A stretch of DNA of 64,000 nucleotides from Lactiplantibacillus mudanjiangensis. Lineage in GTDB: Bacteria; Bacillota; Bacilli; Lactobacillales; Lactobacillaceae. The notes under the pieces were generated by a model that had not been told where the DNA came from, did not search any database, and saw only the letters and a program-made list of their open reading frames with translations. The stretch spans positions 1 through 64,000 of the forward strand of contig NZ_BJDY01000003.1 in NCBI RefSeq assembly GCF_005405385.1, read 5' to 3'. Both the position numbers and the translations under genes were made by a program. This document shows positions 25,648 through 34,177 of the stretch, piece by piece (the stretch's first letter is position 1; each line of letters starts with the position of its first letter).

Positions 25648-26154
25648 TTATAGCATATGACGTATTCCTAAATTAATATTCCGGGCTAAATCTGCTAGTT
25701 GTTGATACTGCCACTGTCGTTCAGCCGTCACCGCAACTGCATCATTGGGTTGAGTCAAGTTAACCAATTTGATTGCTTGATCTGCTGCCCGTAACGCATT
25801 ATCGTCAACATACGCCGAAGCAATCGCCCAGCTAATACATTCTAAAGCGGCCGCACCAATTGAACTGGTACTTTTAGCGACCAAGGCCTCAACTTTGGCA
25901 CTAGCCTGTCGAACTTGATAGACACTAGCCAAATTGACTTGCCATAATTCATTAGCATCAAGCGCTAATCGAATTTGGCGTTCATGCTGCTGGTCATCAT
26001 CTACAAAAGCCATGGCCTTCTTAGCAATAATCAACGCCCATTTTGCGAGTTGTTGTTGTGAGAGCTCACCGGTTAAACTTTCGATTTGGGACCGTATTCC
26101 AGGGTCATCGTCAATCGATATTTTAGGGTGACTCGGTCTAAAACCTTCCGTCAT
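25648..26154 (-). CDS. Imm5-like putative immunity protein
   Basis: A 168-residue alpha-helical protein. The order WALIIAKKAMAF, RQIRLALDANELW, VRQASAKVEALV and AALECISWAIASAYVDD-ALRAADQAI matches the repeated-helix layout of the Imm-5 family of putative polymorphic-toxin immunity proteins. No toxin is visible nearby. The ATG overlaps the MFS stop (TGATG), so the two are translationally coupled. Whether it protects against a toxin is unproven. Confidence 0.6.
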   Translation of the reverse strand: MTEGFRPSHPKISIDDDPGIRSQIESLTGELSQQQLAKWALIIAKKAMAFVDDDQQHERQIRLALDANELWQVNLASVYQVRQASAKVEALVAKSTSSIGAAALECISWAIASAYVDDNALRAADQAIKLVNLTQPNDAVAVTAERQWQYQQLADLARNINLGIRHML

Positions 26155-27557
26155 CACGCATTCCTACTTTCCTTACTAATCCTACGACTTTGCCAAATAC
26201 TACCTAGGGCGATACCTGCCAATAACAGTAACACCCAGTAATCAATGTGAGCACCAGCCGCGGTCGTTGTCTTGGCGGCACCAGGCATCAATTGGCAGGC
26301 CCCAATAATGGCAGCCAAGATCCCGGTCCCCAAAGAACCAGCATATTGTTGCGCCATATTAAAGGCTGCATTGATATCCGCTTTTTGGTGCATAGCCACT
26401 TGTTGGCTCGCGTTCGTAATCGTATTACCAAACGCAAAGGCAAACCCCACTCGTAAGATCAGGTAAAAACTCCCAATCAGGATCACTGTCAACTTCGCCT
26501 GCCACAAAACCAAGGCCAAACAACCAATCACCATCGCGACTAGTCCACTTAATATCGGTCGATAGGCACCAACCCGATCCAGTAAATGCCCTGCTACAGG
26601 CGCTAAACTGGCACCTAACAACGCACCGGGTAATAACATCAACCCAGCGGTAAAGGCATCCTGACCCAAAACCAATTGCGCCACGTTCGGGAGCACAAAT
26701 GAACTACCGATATTAATGAATTGTAACAGAAAATAAGCTAATAAGTGCCAATCAACCACGAGATTTCGAAAAATTTTCAAATCTATCAAGTGAACCGTGC
26801 TCTGACGATTGTAATGAATCAAACCAAACATTAACCCTAGACTAACCAGCAACCCAATTCCAAAATTCACACTCAAAAAGCCATGCTGGCCGGCTTGATT
26901 AAACGTCAAATCTAGCCCAATTAATAAAGCCGCTAACCAGACGAAGCCTTGCCAATCAAAACGATCATGACGATCATTAGCCGGCAAGTCTAGATGCGTT
27001 TGCCCGATCAAGAAAACAATGACAATTAACGGTAATAGCCACCAAAAAATAGCTCGCCAAGTGACGTTAGTCGTTAGCAAACCGCCATAAGTTGGGCCAA
27101 GCGCTGGCGCTAATGAAATGATCATCGCCGCCATACCGTTATAGGTTCCCGTTTGGTGACGTGGAATCTGGGTCAAAATAATGTGAAACAATAGCGGTGT
27201 TGAAATTCCAGTCGACAATGCTTGAATGACCCGGGCCGTCATGAGAACCGGAAATGTCGTCGCACAAGCCGCTAAAACGGCGCCAACGGTAAAACAACTA
27301 ATGGCGACTAAGAATAGTTGTTTGGCTGGATAGCGTTTTAATAAGTGGGCCGAGGCAATCATCATCATCGTCACGACTAATAAGTATCCTGTCGTGAGCC
27401 ACTGAACGGTCGTCAACGGGACATGCATCGTCTGCATTAACTTAGGGAACGTGACATTCATTGAAGTTTCCACTAAAATCCCCATAAAACTAAGTAAACC
27501 GGCCGCTAAAATACTGTATAAGGTGTTCTTCGTTACTGATTGATTCTGCTGAGTCAC
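26154..27557 (-). CDS. MFS drug exporter, DHA2 family (14 TM)
   Basis: A 467-residue transporter of the EmrB/LmrB type that exports drugs or organic ions by proton antiport. Motif C-like PALGPTYGGLL, and the N-terminal TTVQWLTTGYLLV are typical of DHA2 proteins. It heads an operon with the Imm5-like and 122-residue genes. Start ATG has GAGAGGAAAG upstream. The role in this operon could be export of a self-toxic product, which is inference. Confidence 0.85.
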   Translation of the reverse strand: MTQQNQSVTKNTLYSILAAGLLSFMGILVETSMNVTFPKLMQTMHVPLTTVQWLTTGYLLVVTMMMIASAHLLKRYPAKQLFLVAISCFTVGAVLAACATTFPVLMTARVIQALSTGISTPLLFHIILTQIPRHQTGTYNGMAAMIISLAPALGPTYGGLLTTNVTWRAIFWWLLPLIVIVFLIGQTHLDLPANDRHDRFDWQGFVWLAALLIGLDLTFNQAGQHGFLSVNFGIGLLVSLGLMFGLIHYNRQSTVHLIDLKIFRNLVVDWHLLAYFLLQFINIGSSFVLPNVAQLVLGQDAFTAGLMLLPGALLGASLAPVAGHLLDRVGAYRPILSGLVAMVIGCLALVLWQAKLTVILIGSFYLILRVGFAFAFGNTITNASQQVAMHQKADINAAFNMAQQYAGSLGTGILAAIIGACQLMPGAAKTTTAAGAHIDYWVLLLLAGIALGSIWQSRRISKESRNA

Positions 27558-27582
27558 TAGTCATCTTTCCTCTCTCAAAACA

Positions 27583-27630
27583 AAAAATAACGGCGGTCCT
27601 AGTCTAATTAAACTCGGACCACCGTCGTTA
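27583..27630 (-). terminator. Intrinsic terminator of the hsp20 operon
   Basis: On the minus strand TAACGaCGGtGGTCC and GGACCGcCGTTA pair and are followed by TTTTTTG. Confidence 0.85.
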
Positions 27631-27641
27631 CTCTTTTTCAA

Positions 27642-28091
27642 TTATTGAATTTCAATGTGGTGTGTATCAGCCGCTGCTTTTTTCGGTAAAACCAACGCTA
27701 ACACGCCGTTTTCATAGTGCGCTTCAATCTTGTCAGCCGCAACATCCGCTAACGAATATTGACGATTAAAGGTTCCTGTCGCGCGTTCATTAGCTAAAAC
27801 GGTCACATCGGCATCATCGTCTAAGCCATTGCGCTTAACCCCAACGGACAAACGACCATCACGATACTTCAAGGTAATGTCTGACTTTTCAACCCCGGGA
27901 AGATCAATTTGGAGTTGATACTGATCATCCGTTTCTTGAATATCCGTCCGTAATAACGCCCCATCTCGGCCCGTCACAGCTGAGAGCGATTGACCTAAGT
28001 CATTGAAGACCGTCGCGGCCGTTTTAGAATCTAGCGGATTTAACCGTTCAAATAAATCTTTGTGCCAATTATCCATCATATCGTTTGCCAT
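27642..28091 (-). CDS. Small heat-shock protein, Hsp20/alpha-crystallin family
   Basis: A 149-residue ATP-independent chaperone. The alpha-crystallin core spans about residues 45-140 with DLPGVEKSDITLKY, the GRLSVG strand and the terminal A-x-x-x-NGVLALVLPK signature. It ends with a short IEIQ tail with an I-x-I-like anchor. L. plantarum has three such genes; the neighbourhood suggests the one known as hsp3 (19.3 kDa), but this is memory-based. No CtsR or CIRCE site was seen. A 110-residue gene lies upstream with a 22-nt gap. Confidence 0.93.
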   Translation of the reverse strand: MANDMMDNWHKDLFERLNPLDSKTAATVFNDLGQSLSAVTGRDGALLRTDIQETDDQYQLQIDLPGVEKSDITLKYRDGRLSVGVKRNGLDDDADVTVLANERATGTFNRQYSLADVAADKIEAHYENGVLALVLPKKAAADTHHIEIQ

Positions 28092-28113
28092 TGCTTAATC
28101 ACCCTTTCAATTG

Positions 28114-28446
28114 TTACACACCATAAACTTGCATATCGACAGGTATCACCCGTACCACTTTGTGAATCGTGATGGTTAGCGCTTTAGCCGTTGCGTGCCT
28201 TGGCCATTGTGACTGGGGCTTTTCCATCAGTTCAATCCCAACTAATTGCCGAATTCGATCCAAAATATCTGCAACACCAAAAGCATTGGCACCTTGATTG
28301 AACGATGTCCGTAGACTTGGCATCTCAACTTGTAAATGTTGTTGCTGCCAACTGAATGTGACTGGGACATAGACCGTTGTTGGTGTCACTTGCGATTGTG
28401 CAAGCGTTTGATCTAACTGTTGAATAAATGTCGTAAAGGTATCCAT
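28114..28446 (-). CDS. Hypothetical protein upstream of hsp20
   Basis: A 110-residue soluble protein starting at ATG 28446 behind AGGGGTGATC. It has a Q/T-rich N terminus and a C-terminal stretch TITIHKVVRVIPVDMQVYGV predicted as beta strand. I do not recognise a family. The short gap suggests co-transcription with hsp20 and thus a possible stress role, which is inference. Confidence 0.65.
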   Translation of the reverse strand: MDTFTTFIQQLDQTLAQSQVTPTTVYVPVTFSWQQQHLQVEMPSLRTSFNQGANAFGVADILDRIRQLVGIELMEKPQSQWPRHATAKALTITIHKVVRVIPVDMQVYGV

Positions 28447-28568
28447 TTTGATCACCCCTATCGATTTACTTAATATTATACAGCGTTTTCATTATTTTAA
28501 ACAGCGTGACTCTTAGTTACAGGTTGAGTGTTATATTCTGACAACCATTGATGTTCAAAGGCCCACTA

Positions 28569-28980
28569 CCTTGCCACCTACCGTTCGCCCACCTTGAGCC
28601 GGAACGCTGTGGGTGGACTGGTCGAGCCACAGAACGGTCTCGACCATTGTTTTGAACCGCCTAACCCGCGTTTCAAAAGCACCGAGCTCTAAGCGATAAA
28701 TCGCTAAGTGCTCCCACGGCTGGGCTCAATGCGAGCTCACTCTCGGTTATGTTAGTAATTACTAATCAATTTGTATCCACAAGATAACCGGAGTCAGCCA
28801 GTGATGGCGCCGGCCGTGCAAACATCGTTAGTCCGGGTGATTTTCCCGGGCTTACGATGTGGACGACTTTTGAGACTAGCGGTTTTGGCTAGTCTCAAAA
28901 GCGAGGTGAAAGCCCGCATTTTGGCTGGAGCCGGTCCCACAGTCGGCAGAATCACTGGCTGACGGAGGTGGCTAATTTAG
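28569..28980 (+). repeat. Two-module palindromic element, copy D (full length)
   Basis: Near-identical to copy A over both modules. Module 1 arms are GGTCGAG/CTCGACC, TTTTGAA/TTTCAAAA and AGC-(T/C)-TAAGCGAT/ATCGCTTA. Module 2 keeps all three arms and the GCCAGTGAT/ATCACTGGC closing stem. The terminal inverted repeats seen in copies E and G are not recognisable here. Confidence 0.8.
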
Positions 28981-29010
28981 CCCATCTAATGTGGTAAAAC
29001 TCTCAATCTA

Positions 29011-29042
29011 AAAAAGGTGCCTAGGCTAACGCCTAAACACCT
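29011..29042 (-). terminator. Intrinsic terminator of the 47-residue gene
   Basis: On the minus strand AGGTG and AGGC pair with GCCT and CACCT, followed by six T. Confidence 0.8.
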
Positions 29043-29058
29043 TAATAACGGCTAAAAG

Positions 29059-29202
29059 TTAGTTATTGGATAACTTTTTAGCATCTTCGTCAATGGTTTC
29101 AAAACCGGAAACCCCACTCTTTGGCTTTGGATGCTTTGCACGTTCTTCTTCAGCTTTTTGGATCATAGCTTTCTTTTGTTCCTTGCTAAGCTTTTGTGCC
29201 AT
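29059..29202 (-). CDS. Small charged hypothetical protein (47 residues)
   Basis: A short gene easily missed by length cut-offs. ATG 29202 follows AGAGGCG with good spacing, the frame reads MAQKLSKEQKKAMIQKAEE then ERAKHPKPKSG and ends KLSNN, and a terminator comes right after. It is highly charged and Lys/Glu-rich, with no hydrophobic segment. Function unknown; stress-type hydrophilic protein is one possibility. Confidence 0.7.
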   Translation of the reverse strand: MAQKLSKEQKKAMIQKAEEERAKHPKPKSGVSGFETIDEDAKKLSNN

Positions 29203-29368
29203 GATACTCGCCTCTTTTATGATGGAAACGAACCAATTGTTCGCTACAGGTTCATTATAGTGCTAATTTAAAAAAGTGGCGCATTTTTGTTCGAAAAAGT
29301 TTTAAAACTTCTCAGTTGCATTCTGTAATTATTAGATTTACAGTTAAGACATTCAGGAGGGGATTTAT

Positions 29369-30007
29369 ATGACAAAAGTCTTAATTCTCGGCGCTGCTGG
29401 TCAAATCGCCCGGTTAGCCGAACAACAATTCTTAGCAGATACGAACGTTGATTTAACACTTTACTTACGCAATGCCCAACGGGTTAACGATCTAAAATCA
29501 GCACGCGTTACGGTCATCGATGGCGACACCACCGATGAGGCTAAGCTTACCCAAGCCATGGCTGGTCAAGATGTCGTTTATGCCAACTTAGCTGGCCAGA
29601 ATATTAAAACTCAAGCCGAAACGGTTTTAGCAGCTATGCACGCAGCAAATGTCAAACGACTCATTTGGATTTCCACCTTAGGGATTTACGATGAAGTTCC
29701 TGGAAAATTTGGTGCTTGGAACAATGCCACTTTAGGCAGTTACTTAACTCGTTACTACAGCGCTGCCGAAGTGCTGGAAAATTCTGATTTAGACTACACT
29801 ATTATTCGACCCGCTTGGTTAACGAACAAACCAGAAGTGGCTTACGAAACTACCGGTCGCCACGATGCCTTCAAAGGAACCGAAGTCTCACGTCAAAGTA
29901 TCGCAGCGTTAGTGGTCAAGCTTGCTACTCATCCTGATGAAGCTGTTCGGGCTTCACTGGGAGTCAATAAACCTGATACCGACGGCGATAAGCCTGCTTG
30001 GTACTAA
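29369..30007 (+). CDS. NAD(P)-binding SDR-like protein (NmrA/atypical SDR)
   Basis: A 212-residue Rossmann-fold protein of the atypical short-chain dehydrogenase group. The dinucleotide motif is LGAAGQIA near residue 7-14, followed by VIDGDTTDEAKL, LIWISTLGIYDE and YTIIRPAWLT. Such proteins act as NAD(P)H:quinone-type reductases or redox sensors. Start ATG has AGGAGGGG upstream. Convergent with the uracil-DNA glycosylase. Confidence 0.82.
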   Translation: MTKVLILGAAGQIARLAEQQFLADTNVDLTLYLRNAQRVNDLKSARVTVIDGDTTDEAKLTQAMAGQDVVYANLAGQNIKTQAETVLAAMHAANVKRLIWISTLGIYDEVPGKFGAWNNATLGSYLTRYYSAAEVLENSDLDYTIIRPAWLTNKPEVAYETTGRHDAFKGTEVSRQSIAALVVKLATHPDEAVRASLGVNKPDTDGDKPAWY

Positions 30008-30015
30008 ATCAAACT

Positions 30016-30642
30016 TTAATCCGATGAATCTAGATACGCTTTTAATTCAGCTAAATCCGTAGTGACGATTGGTCGGATTTTTTTGAATCGGCGGCTATAA
30101 GAAGGATGATATAACGGCCAGATACAATAAGCTTCCTCGGTCCACTCAAAGCGTTGATGGTCGGATGACCAACGACGAATCGGTTGCGTCAATAACCGGC
30201 CATGGACTGCACTAATTTTGACTTTTGGCCCTAATAATCGTTGCAAACCCGTATTGCCTAAGGGCACCAATAATCGATTGACCAGCTGACTTAATTCCGC
30301 ATCCAGTAACGGTGCACTCGCTGCAATTTCAGCTGGTGTCGGTTTACGATCCCGTTTTAAGCCAGTAGGTCCTAGCTGATATGGTCGCGAACGCACGGCA
30401 CCAGTTAAATAAATCTCATCACGGATTAACCCCAATTGCGTTAACCATTGATCCAAAATGGTTCCCGCTGGTCCTTGAAACGGATGACCGACCCGAGCTT
30501 CGACCGCCCCCGGGGCTTCGGAGACCATCACTAACTTGGGTTCCAGTGACCCTTCGCCAGGGACAAAACCTTCCAACTGTGGAAATTGAGTCAATAAGTC
30601 TCGACCTAATGCTTGTTGTGTCGTTGTTAATAAAGTTGCCAT
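30016..30642 (-). CDS. Uracil-DNA glycosylase, family 4-like, without Fe-S cysteines
   Basis: A 208-residue protein of the uracil-DNA glycosylase superfamily, which removes uracil from DNA. Motif A reads SEAPGAVEARVGHPFQGPAG and motif B reads LYHPSYSRR, both like family 4. Family 4 enzymes carry a [4Fe-4S] cluster held by four cysteines, but this protein has only one Cys (in AYCIWPLYH), and the usual VKCRP region reads VRSRP. The cluster appears lost, as in MutY of the same window. Activity is likely but unproven. Confidence 0.82.
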   Translation of the reverse strand: MATLLTTTQQALGRDLLTQFPQLEGFVPGEGSLEPKLVMVSEAPGAVEARVGHPFQGPAGTILDQWLTQLGLIRDEIYLTGAVRSRPYQLGPTGLKRDRKPTPAEIAASAPLLDAELSQLVNRLLVPLGNTGLQRLLGPKVKISAVHGRLLTQPIRRWSSDHQRFEWTEEAYCIWPLYHPSYSRRFKKIRPIVTTDLAELKAYLDSSD

Positions 30643-30837
30643 TTTCAGTTAAATCCCCCTTTATGATTAACGTGCATTTCTACATTTGTTATCAAAAAAT
30701 GATCATCAAATCTACAGAACTTCGGTATCATATTTACAGGTTAATAATCGCTAAAGTCTATTATAACAGCTTTTATACTGATTTTTAGCATTTTTGAAAC
30801 CGCTTGAATCTAATTGTGACGTGTGTAACAATACAAA

Positions 30838-30854
30838 TTGTAAGCGGTTTACAT
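30838..30854 (+). promoter_or_regulatory. Possible catabolite-response-like palindrome
   Basis: TGTAAGCGGTTTACA is an imperfect 15-bp palindrome similar to a CcpA cre site but one base longer than the consensus. It lies about 35 bp before the alcohol dehydrogenase start, so repression by CcpA is possible. Confidence 0.35.
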
Positions 30855-30886
30855 ACTATTAAAAATCAAAGTGAGGGACCTGCATT

Positions 30887-32008
30887 ATGAAAATTAAAGC
30901 AGCTGTTGTTGATCAAGTAAATGATCCATTTGTCATTAAAGATGATATCGAATTGGCCGAAATGGGCCCAACCGATTTACAAGTTAAATTAGTCGCTAGT
31001 GGGATTTGCCATTCTGATGAAGCCATCCGTAAAGGTGACGCTTCACTCGGCTACCCTGTTATTCTAGGCCATGAAGGCTCTGGGATTGTTGAAAAGGTCG
31101 GTCCACAAGTTAAAAACTTCAAACCCGGCGATCATATTGTCATGTCATTTTACGCCGATGGCACTTGTGACAACTGTTTGAAGGGCATGCCAACCAAATG
31201 TCGGAACTATGCCGATTACAACTTGAGCGGCACTCGTCCAGATGGCACCGATCATTTCCAAGAAGACGGTCATCATGTTAGTGACATGTTCGACCAATCT
31301 TCATTTACCACACATACTGTAGTTGACCAACGTAACGCCGTGAAAGTCGACAAAGACCTCGACTTACGCCGCTTAGGACCTTTAGGCTGTGGCTATGTGA
31401 CTGGTAGTGGCACCGTTTTGAATAGCTTACAACCTCGCCCCGGCCAAACAATCGCCGTCTTTGGGACTGGTGCGGTCGGCTTGGCAGCCATGATGGCTGG
31501 TAAAATCTCAGGCTGTACCGAAGTCATTGCCGTGGATATCGTAGATTCTCGGTTGGAACTGGCCAAAGAACTTGGCGCCACCCATACCATCAATAGCAAG
31601 AACGAAGATCCAGTTGAAGCCATTAAGAAGTTAACGAATGGCTATGGTGTGGACTTCACTGTTGACACGACTGGTGTTGAACCCGTCATGATTTCAGCCA
31701 TTCATGCTTTAGCACAAGGTGGGACCGCGGCCTTGATTGCCGTTACTGCTAAGAACATCACCATCAGTTCATGGAATGATCTTTGTGTTGATGACAAGAA
31801 AGTTATCGGCGTCAACATGGGTGATTCAATTCCTCAAGTTGATGTGCCACGTTTAATCGACTTCTACAAGCATGGGATGTTCCCATTTGAAAAGACTGAA
31901 AAGTTCTACAAGTTCGCTGACATTAACCAAGCCAATGCTGATTCAGTTAGTGGGAAGACGATTAAACCCGTCCTCATCATTGACGAAGACTATCAACCAG
32001 AAGCTTAA
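30887..32008 (+). CDS. Zinc-dependent alcohol dehydrogenase (class III / aryl-alcohol type)
   Basis: A 373-residue medium-chain dehydrogenase. The catalytic zinc ligands are in ASGICHSDE and GHEGSGIVEKVG, structural zinc ligands begin CDNCLKGMPTKC, and the NAD site is VFGTGAVGLAAMM. It interconverts alcohols and aldehydes, and the pattern is closest to aryl/benzyl-alcohol dehydrogenases. Only three structural cysteines are evident in the lobe; a fourth is missing, so structural zinc may be absent. Start ATG follows GAGGGAC. Monocistronic with a strong terminator. Confidence 0.88.
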   Translation: MKIKAAVVDQVNDPFVIKDDIELAEMGPTDLQVKLVASGICHSDEAIRKGDASLGYPVILGHEGSGIVEKVGPQVKNFKPGDHIVMSFYADGTCDNCLKGMPTKCRNYADYNLSGTRPDGTDHFQEDGHHVSDMFDQSSFTTHTVVDQRNAVKVDKDLDLRRLGPLGCGYVTGSGTVLNSLQPRPGQTIAVFGTGAVGLAAMMAGKISGCTEVIAVDIVDSRLELAKELGATHTINSKNEDPVEAIKKLTNGYGVDFTVDTTGVEPVMISAIHALAQGGTAALIAVTAKNITISSWNDLCVDDKKVIGVNMGDSIPQVDVPRLIDFYKHGMFPFEKTEKFYKFADINQANADSVSGKTIKPVLIIDEDYQPEA

Positions 32009-32016
32009 TTTGATCT

Positions 32017-32053
32017 AAAAAAGCGTGTGCTCCCTCGGGAACACACGCTTTTT
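32017..32053. terminator. Bidirectional intrinsic terminator
   Basis: AAAAGCGTGTG and TCC pair with GGA and CACACGCTTTT between convergent genes. Confidence 0.88.
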
Positions 32054-32055
32054 GG

Positions 32056-32970
32056 TTACTCTAGATCTGGATCACTACGATAATGTTGCAAGATATAAAT
32101 CGCCAGGACAACTAACACCGAACCAATGATTTCAACAACACTGACCTTTAAGCCCAAGAAAATAATGCTTAACACGAAAGTGACCACTGGTTGGACCGCA
32201 TCGACGATACTAACCACCGCCGATGGTGCGAATTGTAAACTGTGCAGTAGCGCTGAAAAGGCCCCAATCGTCCCGATTAACACAATTGCCCCAATCGAAA
32301 TAATCAGTTTCGGCGTAATCGTTGGTGCACCAACCCATAACGGGTGATAGCCATTGAACAAGACCCCCGCAATTAAGGTCCCCCAACCAAGAATGACAAT
32401 TGGTGAATTTTCGGACACAATTTTCCGTGGCAACACCACGTATAACGCAGCAGTCACCCCAGATAAAATACCCCAAATCAACGCATCAGTTGGAATCGCT
32501 AATTCATGAATATTTCCACGCGTAATCGCTAAGAAAACCCCAAACAGTGAGACACCAAAAGCCAGCATATCACTCCGCAATGGCAATTGACGTTTAAAAA
32601 CTAGGGTGCCCAATACGATAAATAGTGGACTTAAATATTGTAAGATAGTCGCCGCTGCAGCGGTTCCCCGTTCAATACTAATATAGAATGTATACATGTT
32701 GGCCATGAGCCCTAACGTAGCATAGGCCACCAGTTGGCCAATCGACCGCCAAGAATGCCAGACTTTAAAAATGCCACGTCCCTGTTGAATAAAGCCGATC
32801 GTCAACAAGATAATCCCGGCTGACAATGTCCGGACTGATAAGAACCAATCGGCGGGAATCGCTTGATTTTGCGAGACAAACTGCATGACCGTCCCGGAAA
32901 TCCCCCAGAGCGTCGAGGCCAGCATCGCCCACAAAATACCTTTCATATAACGATTAGTTGGAGTTTTCAA
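32056..32970 (-). CDS. EamA/DMT-family transporter
   Basis: A 304-residue protein with ten membrane segments in two EamA halves (about residues 10-145 and 160-295), the layout of RhaT/YdcZ-like metabolite or amino-acid exporters. The second half ends with the VEIIGSVLVVLAIYIL helix. The substrate is unknown. Start ATG; upstream region 32971-33055 has an A/T-rich promoter area. Monocistronic. Confidence 0.83.
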   Translation of the reverse strand: MKTPTNRYMKGILWAMLASTLWGISGTVMQFVSQNQAIPADWFLSVRTLSAGIILLTIGFIQQGRGIFKVWHSWRSIGQLVAYATLGLMANMYTFYISIERGTAAAATILQYLSPLFIVLGTLVFKRQLPLRSDMLAFGVSLFGVFLAITRGNIHELAIPTDALIWGILSGVTAALYVVLPRKIVSENSPIVILGWGTLIAGVLFNGYHPLWVGAPTITPKLIISIGAIVLIGTIGAFSALLHSLQFAPSAVVSIVDAVQPVVTFVLSIIFLGLKVSVVEIIGSVLVVLAIYILQHYRSDPDLE

Positions 32971-33055
32971 TTTTCATTTACCTCAATTTAATTAATGGGC
33001 ATATTATACCGGCCCTTGATTAAATTTTACTGAAAATGAGGTCGCTTTTTTGCAG

Positions 33056-33097
33056 AAAAAAATAACGTGAAATCGTCGTTTTGACGTCCACGTTATC
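33056..33097 (-). terminator. Intrinsic terminator, apparently of the VIT1/CCC1 pair
   Basis: On the minus strand ATAACGTG pairs with CACGTTAT and is followed by seven T. It lies ~360 bp beyond the stop of the 33455 gene, with repeat copy E in between. Confidence 0.75.
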
Positions 33098-33114
33098 AAT
33101 AGGTCATACTTATC

Positions 33115-33438
33115 AACTAAAGGTTGAAAGTTAAGTCTAACGGTAAAGGCTTTACTAGAATTGACTTAAGTCATGCTAAATTGATCACCTACGCCAGCCA
33201 GCGATTCTGCCGGCTGTGGGGGCTCTTAGCGATTTATCGCTTAGAGCCAGGCGCTTTTGAAACACGGGTTAGGTGGTTCAAAACGACGGTTCAGACTGCT
33301 TTTGGGCTGAACCGGTCCGCCCACAGCGTTCCGGCTCAATGTGGGCGAACGGTAGGTGGCAAGTACGACTAGTTTTGATCGATGAATGCTTATCATATCA
33401 ACGACCATTGCTAAAAAATAGCTTTCAACCTTTAGTTA
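33115..33438 (-). repeat. Palindromic element, copy E, with terminal inverted repeats
   Basis: Ends are inverted repeats: AACTAAAGGTTGAAAGTTA (33115-33133) and TAGCTTTCAACCTTTAGTT (33419-33437). In minus orientation module 1 is present up to its third arm (TCTTAGCGAT/ATCGCTTAGA), then joins directly at CCCACAGCCGGCAG to the end of module 2. This is an interior deletion between short similar sequences (CCCACGGCTGG and CCCACAGCCGG). It sits between the VIT1/CCC1 gene and its terminator. Confidence 0.8.
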
Positions 33439-33454
33439 TTAATTGCACCATCTT

Positions 33455-34153
33455 TTAGAATAACGTCCCAATATAATAGTGAATAAACATCGTGATAATC
33501 CCAACGATGATGTTCCGGATAACGGCGGTTTTGACATTACCTTTACCGAGTACGGCTGATAAATAACCAGTCAATGCCACAGACAACGTGACCGCCATAA
33601 TCGTTCCCGGCCACTTCATGGCATCTGGCAAAAAGGTCATGGCTACTAATGGAAAAATTCCCCCGGCTGATGCCGAAAACAAGGATGAAAACGCCGCATC
33701 CCACGGATTCATGTAATGCCCCAACTTAATGTCATACTTAATGCTGACCACCGTTTCAAGCGGCTTTTTCGCTAATAAATCTTTCGCAATTGCGATCGCC
33801 GTTTCTTCAGTGACACCCAATGTCATATAATGCCGCTTAACCGCCGCCACTTCGTCATCAAAATTTGTTTTTAATAATTGCCGTTCTTTTTCAACAACCG
33901 CTTTTTCGGTATCCTTTTGGGTGCTAACTGAGGCATATTCCCCAGAAGCCATCGAAAACGCGCACGCTAATAAATCCGACAAACCTGCAATAAAAATCGT
34001 AAATTGGTTCGTCGTTGCGGCCGCCACACTGAACAGTACCCCAACAACCGTTAAAATCCCATCATTAGACCCTAACACACCGGCCCGCAACGTGTTGAGT
34101 TTCTCATCCATTGTTTGATGGGTCTTTTTTGGCTTTACTTTTGACATCATCAT
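33455..34153 (-). CDS. VIT1/CCC1-family metal transporter (second of a tandem pair)
   Basis: A 232-residue membrane protein of the VIT1/CCC1 family, which moves Fe2+ or Mn2+ out of the cytosol. Family marks are RAGVLGSNDGILTVVG at the N terminus, MASGEYASVSTQKDTEKA after TM2, and three C-terminal segments with an acidic/His loop between. Start is in an ATG run behind AGGGGGAATG. It forms an operon with the paralogue 24 nt upstream. Manganese is the likelier cargo given low iron use in this genus, which is inference. Confidence 0.87.
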   Translation of the reverse strand: MMMSKVKPKKTHQTMDEKLNTLRAGVLGSNDGILTVVGVLFSVAAATTNQFTIFIAGLSDLLACAFSMASGEYASVSTQKDTEKAVVEKERQLLKTNFDDEVAAVKRHYMTLGVTEETAIAIAKDLLAKKPLETVVSIKYDIKLGHYMNPWDAAFSSLFSASAGGIFPLVAMTFLPDAMKWPGTIMAVTLSVALTGYLSAVLGKGNVKTAVIRNIIVGIITMFIHYYIGTLF

Positions 34154-34177
34154 ATCGTCATTCCCCCTAGTTCAACC

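Noticed and set aside
25648-27557. Complete toxin-immunity locus
   Set aside because: No toxin gene or secretion-domain protein is visible next to the Imm5-like gene.
27900-28500. CIRCE or CtsR operator before the hsp20 operon
   Set aside because: No TTAGCACTC-N9-GAGTGCTAA and no GGTCAAA direct repeats were found.
28771-28962. Frame inside repeat copy D
   Set aside because: Formed by palindromic repeat sequence, also seen in other copies with stops; no ribosome site.
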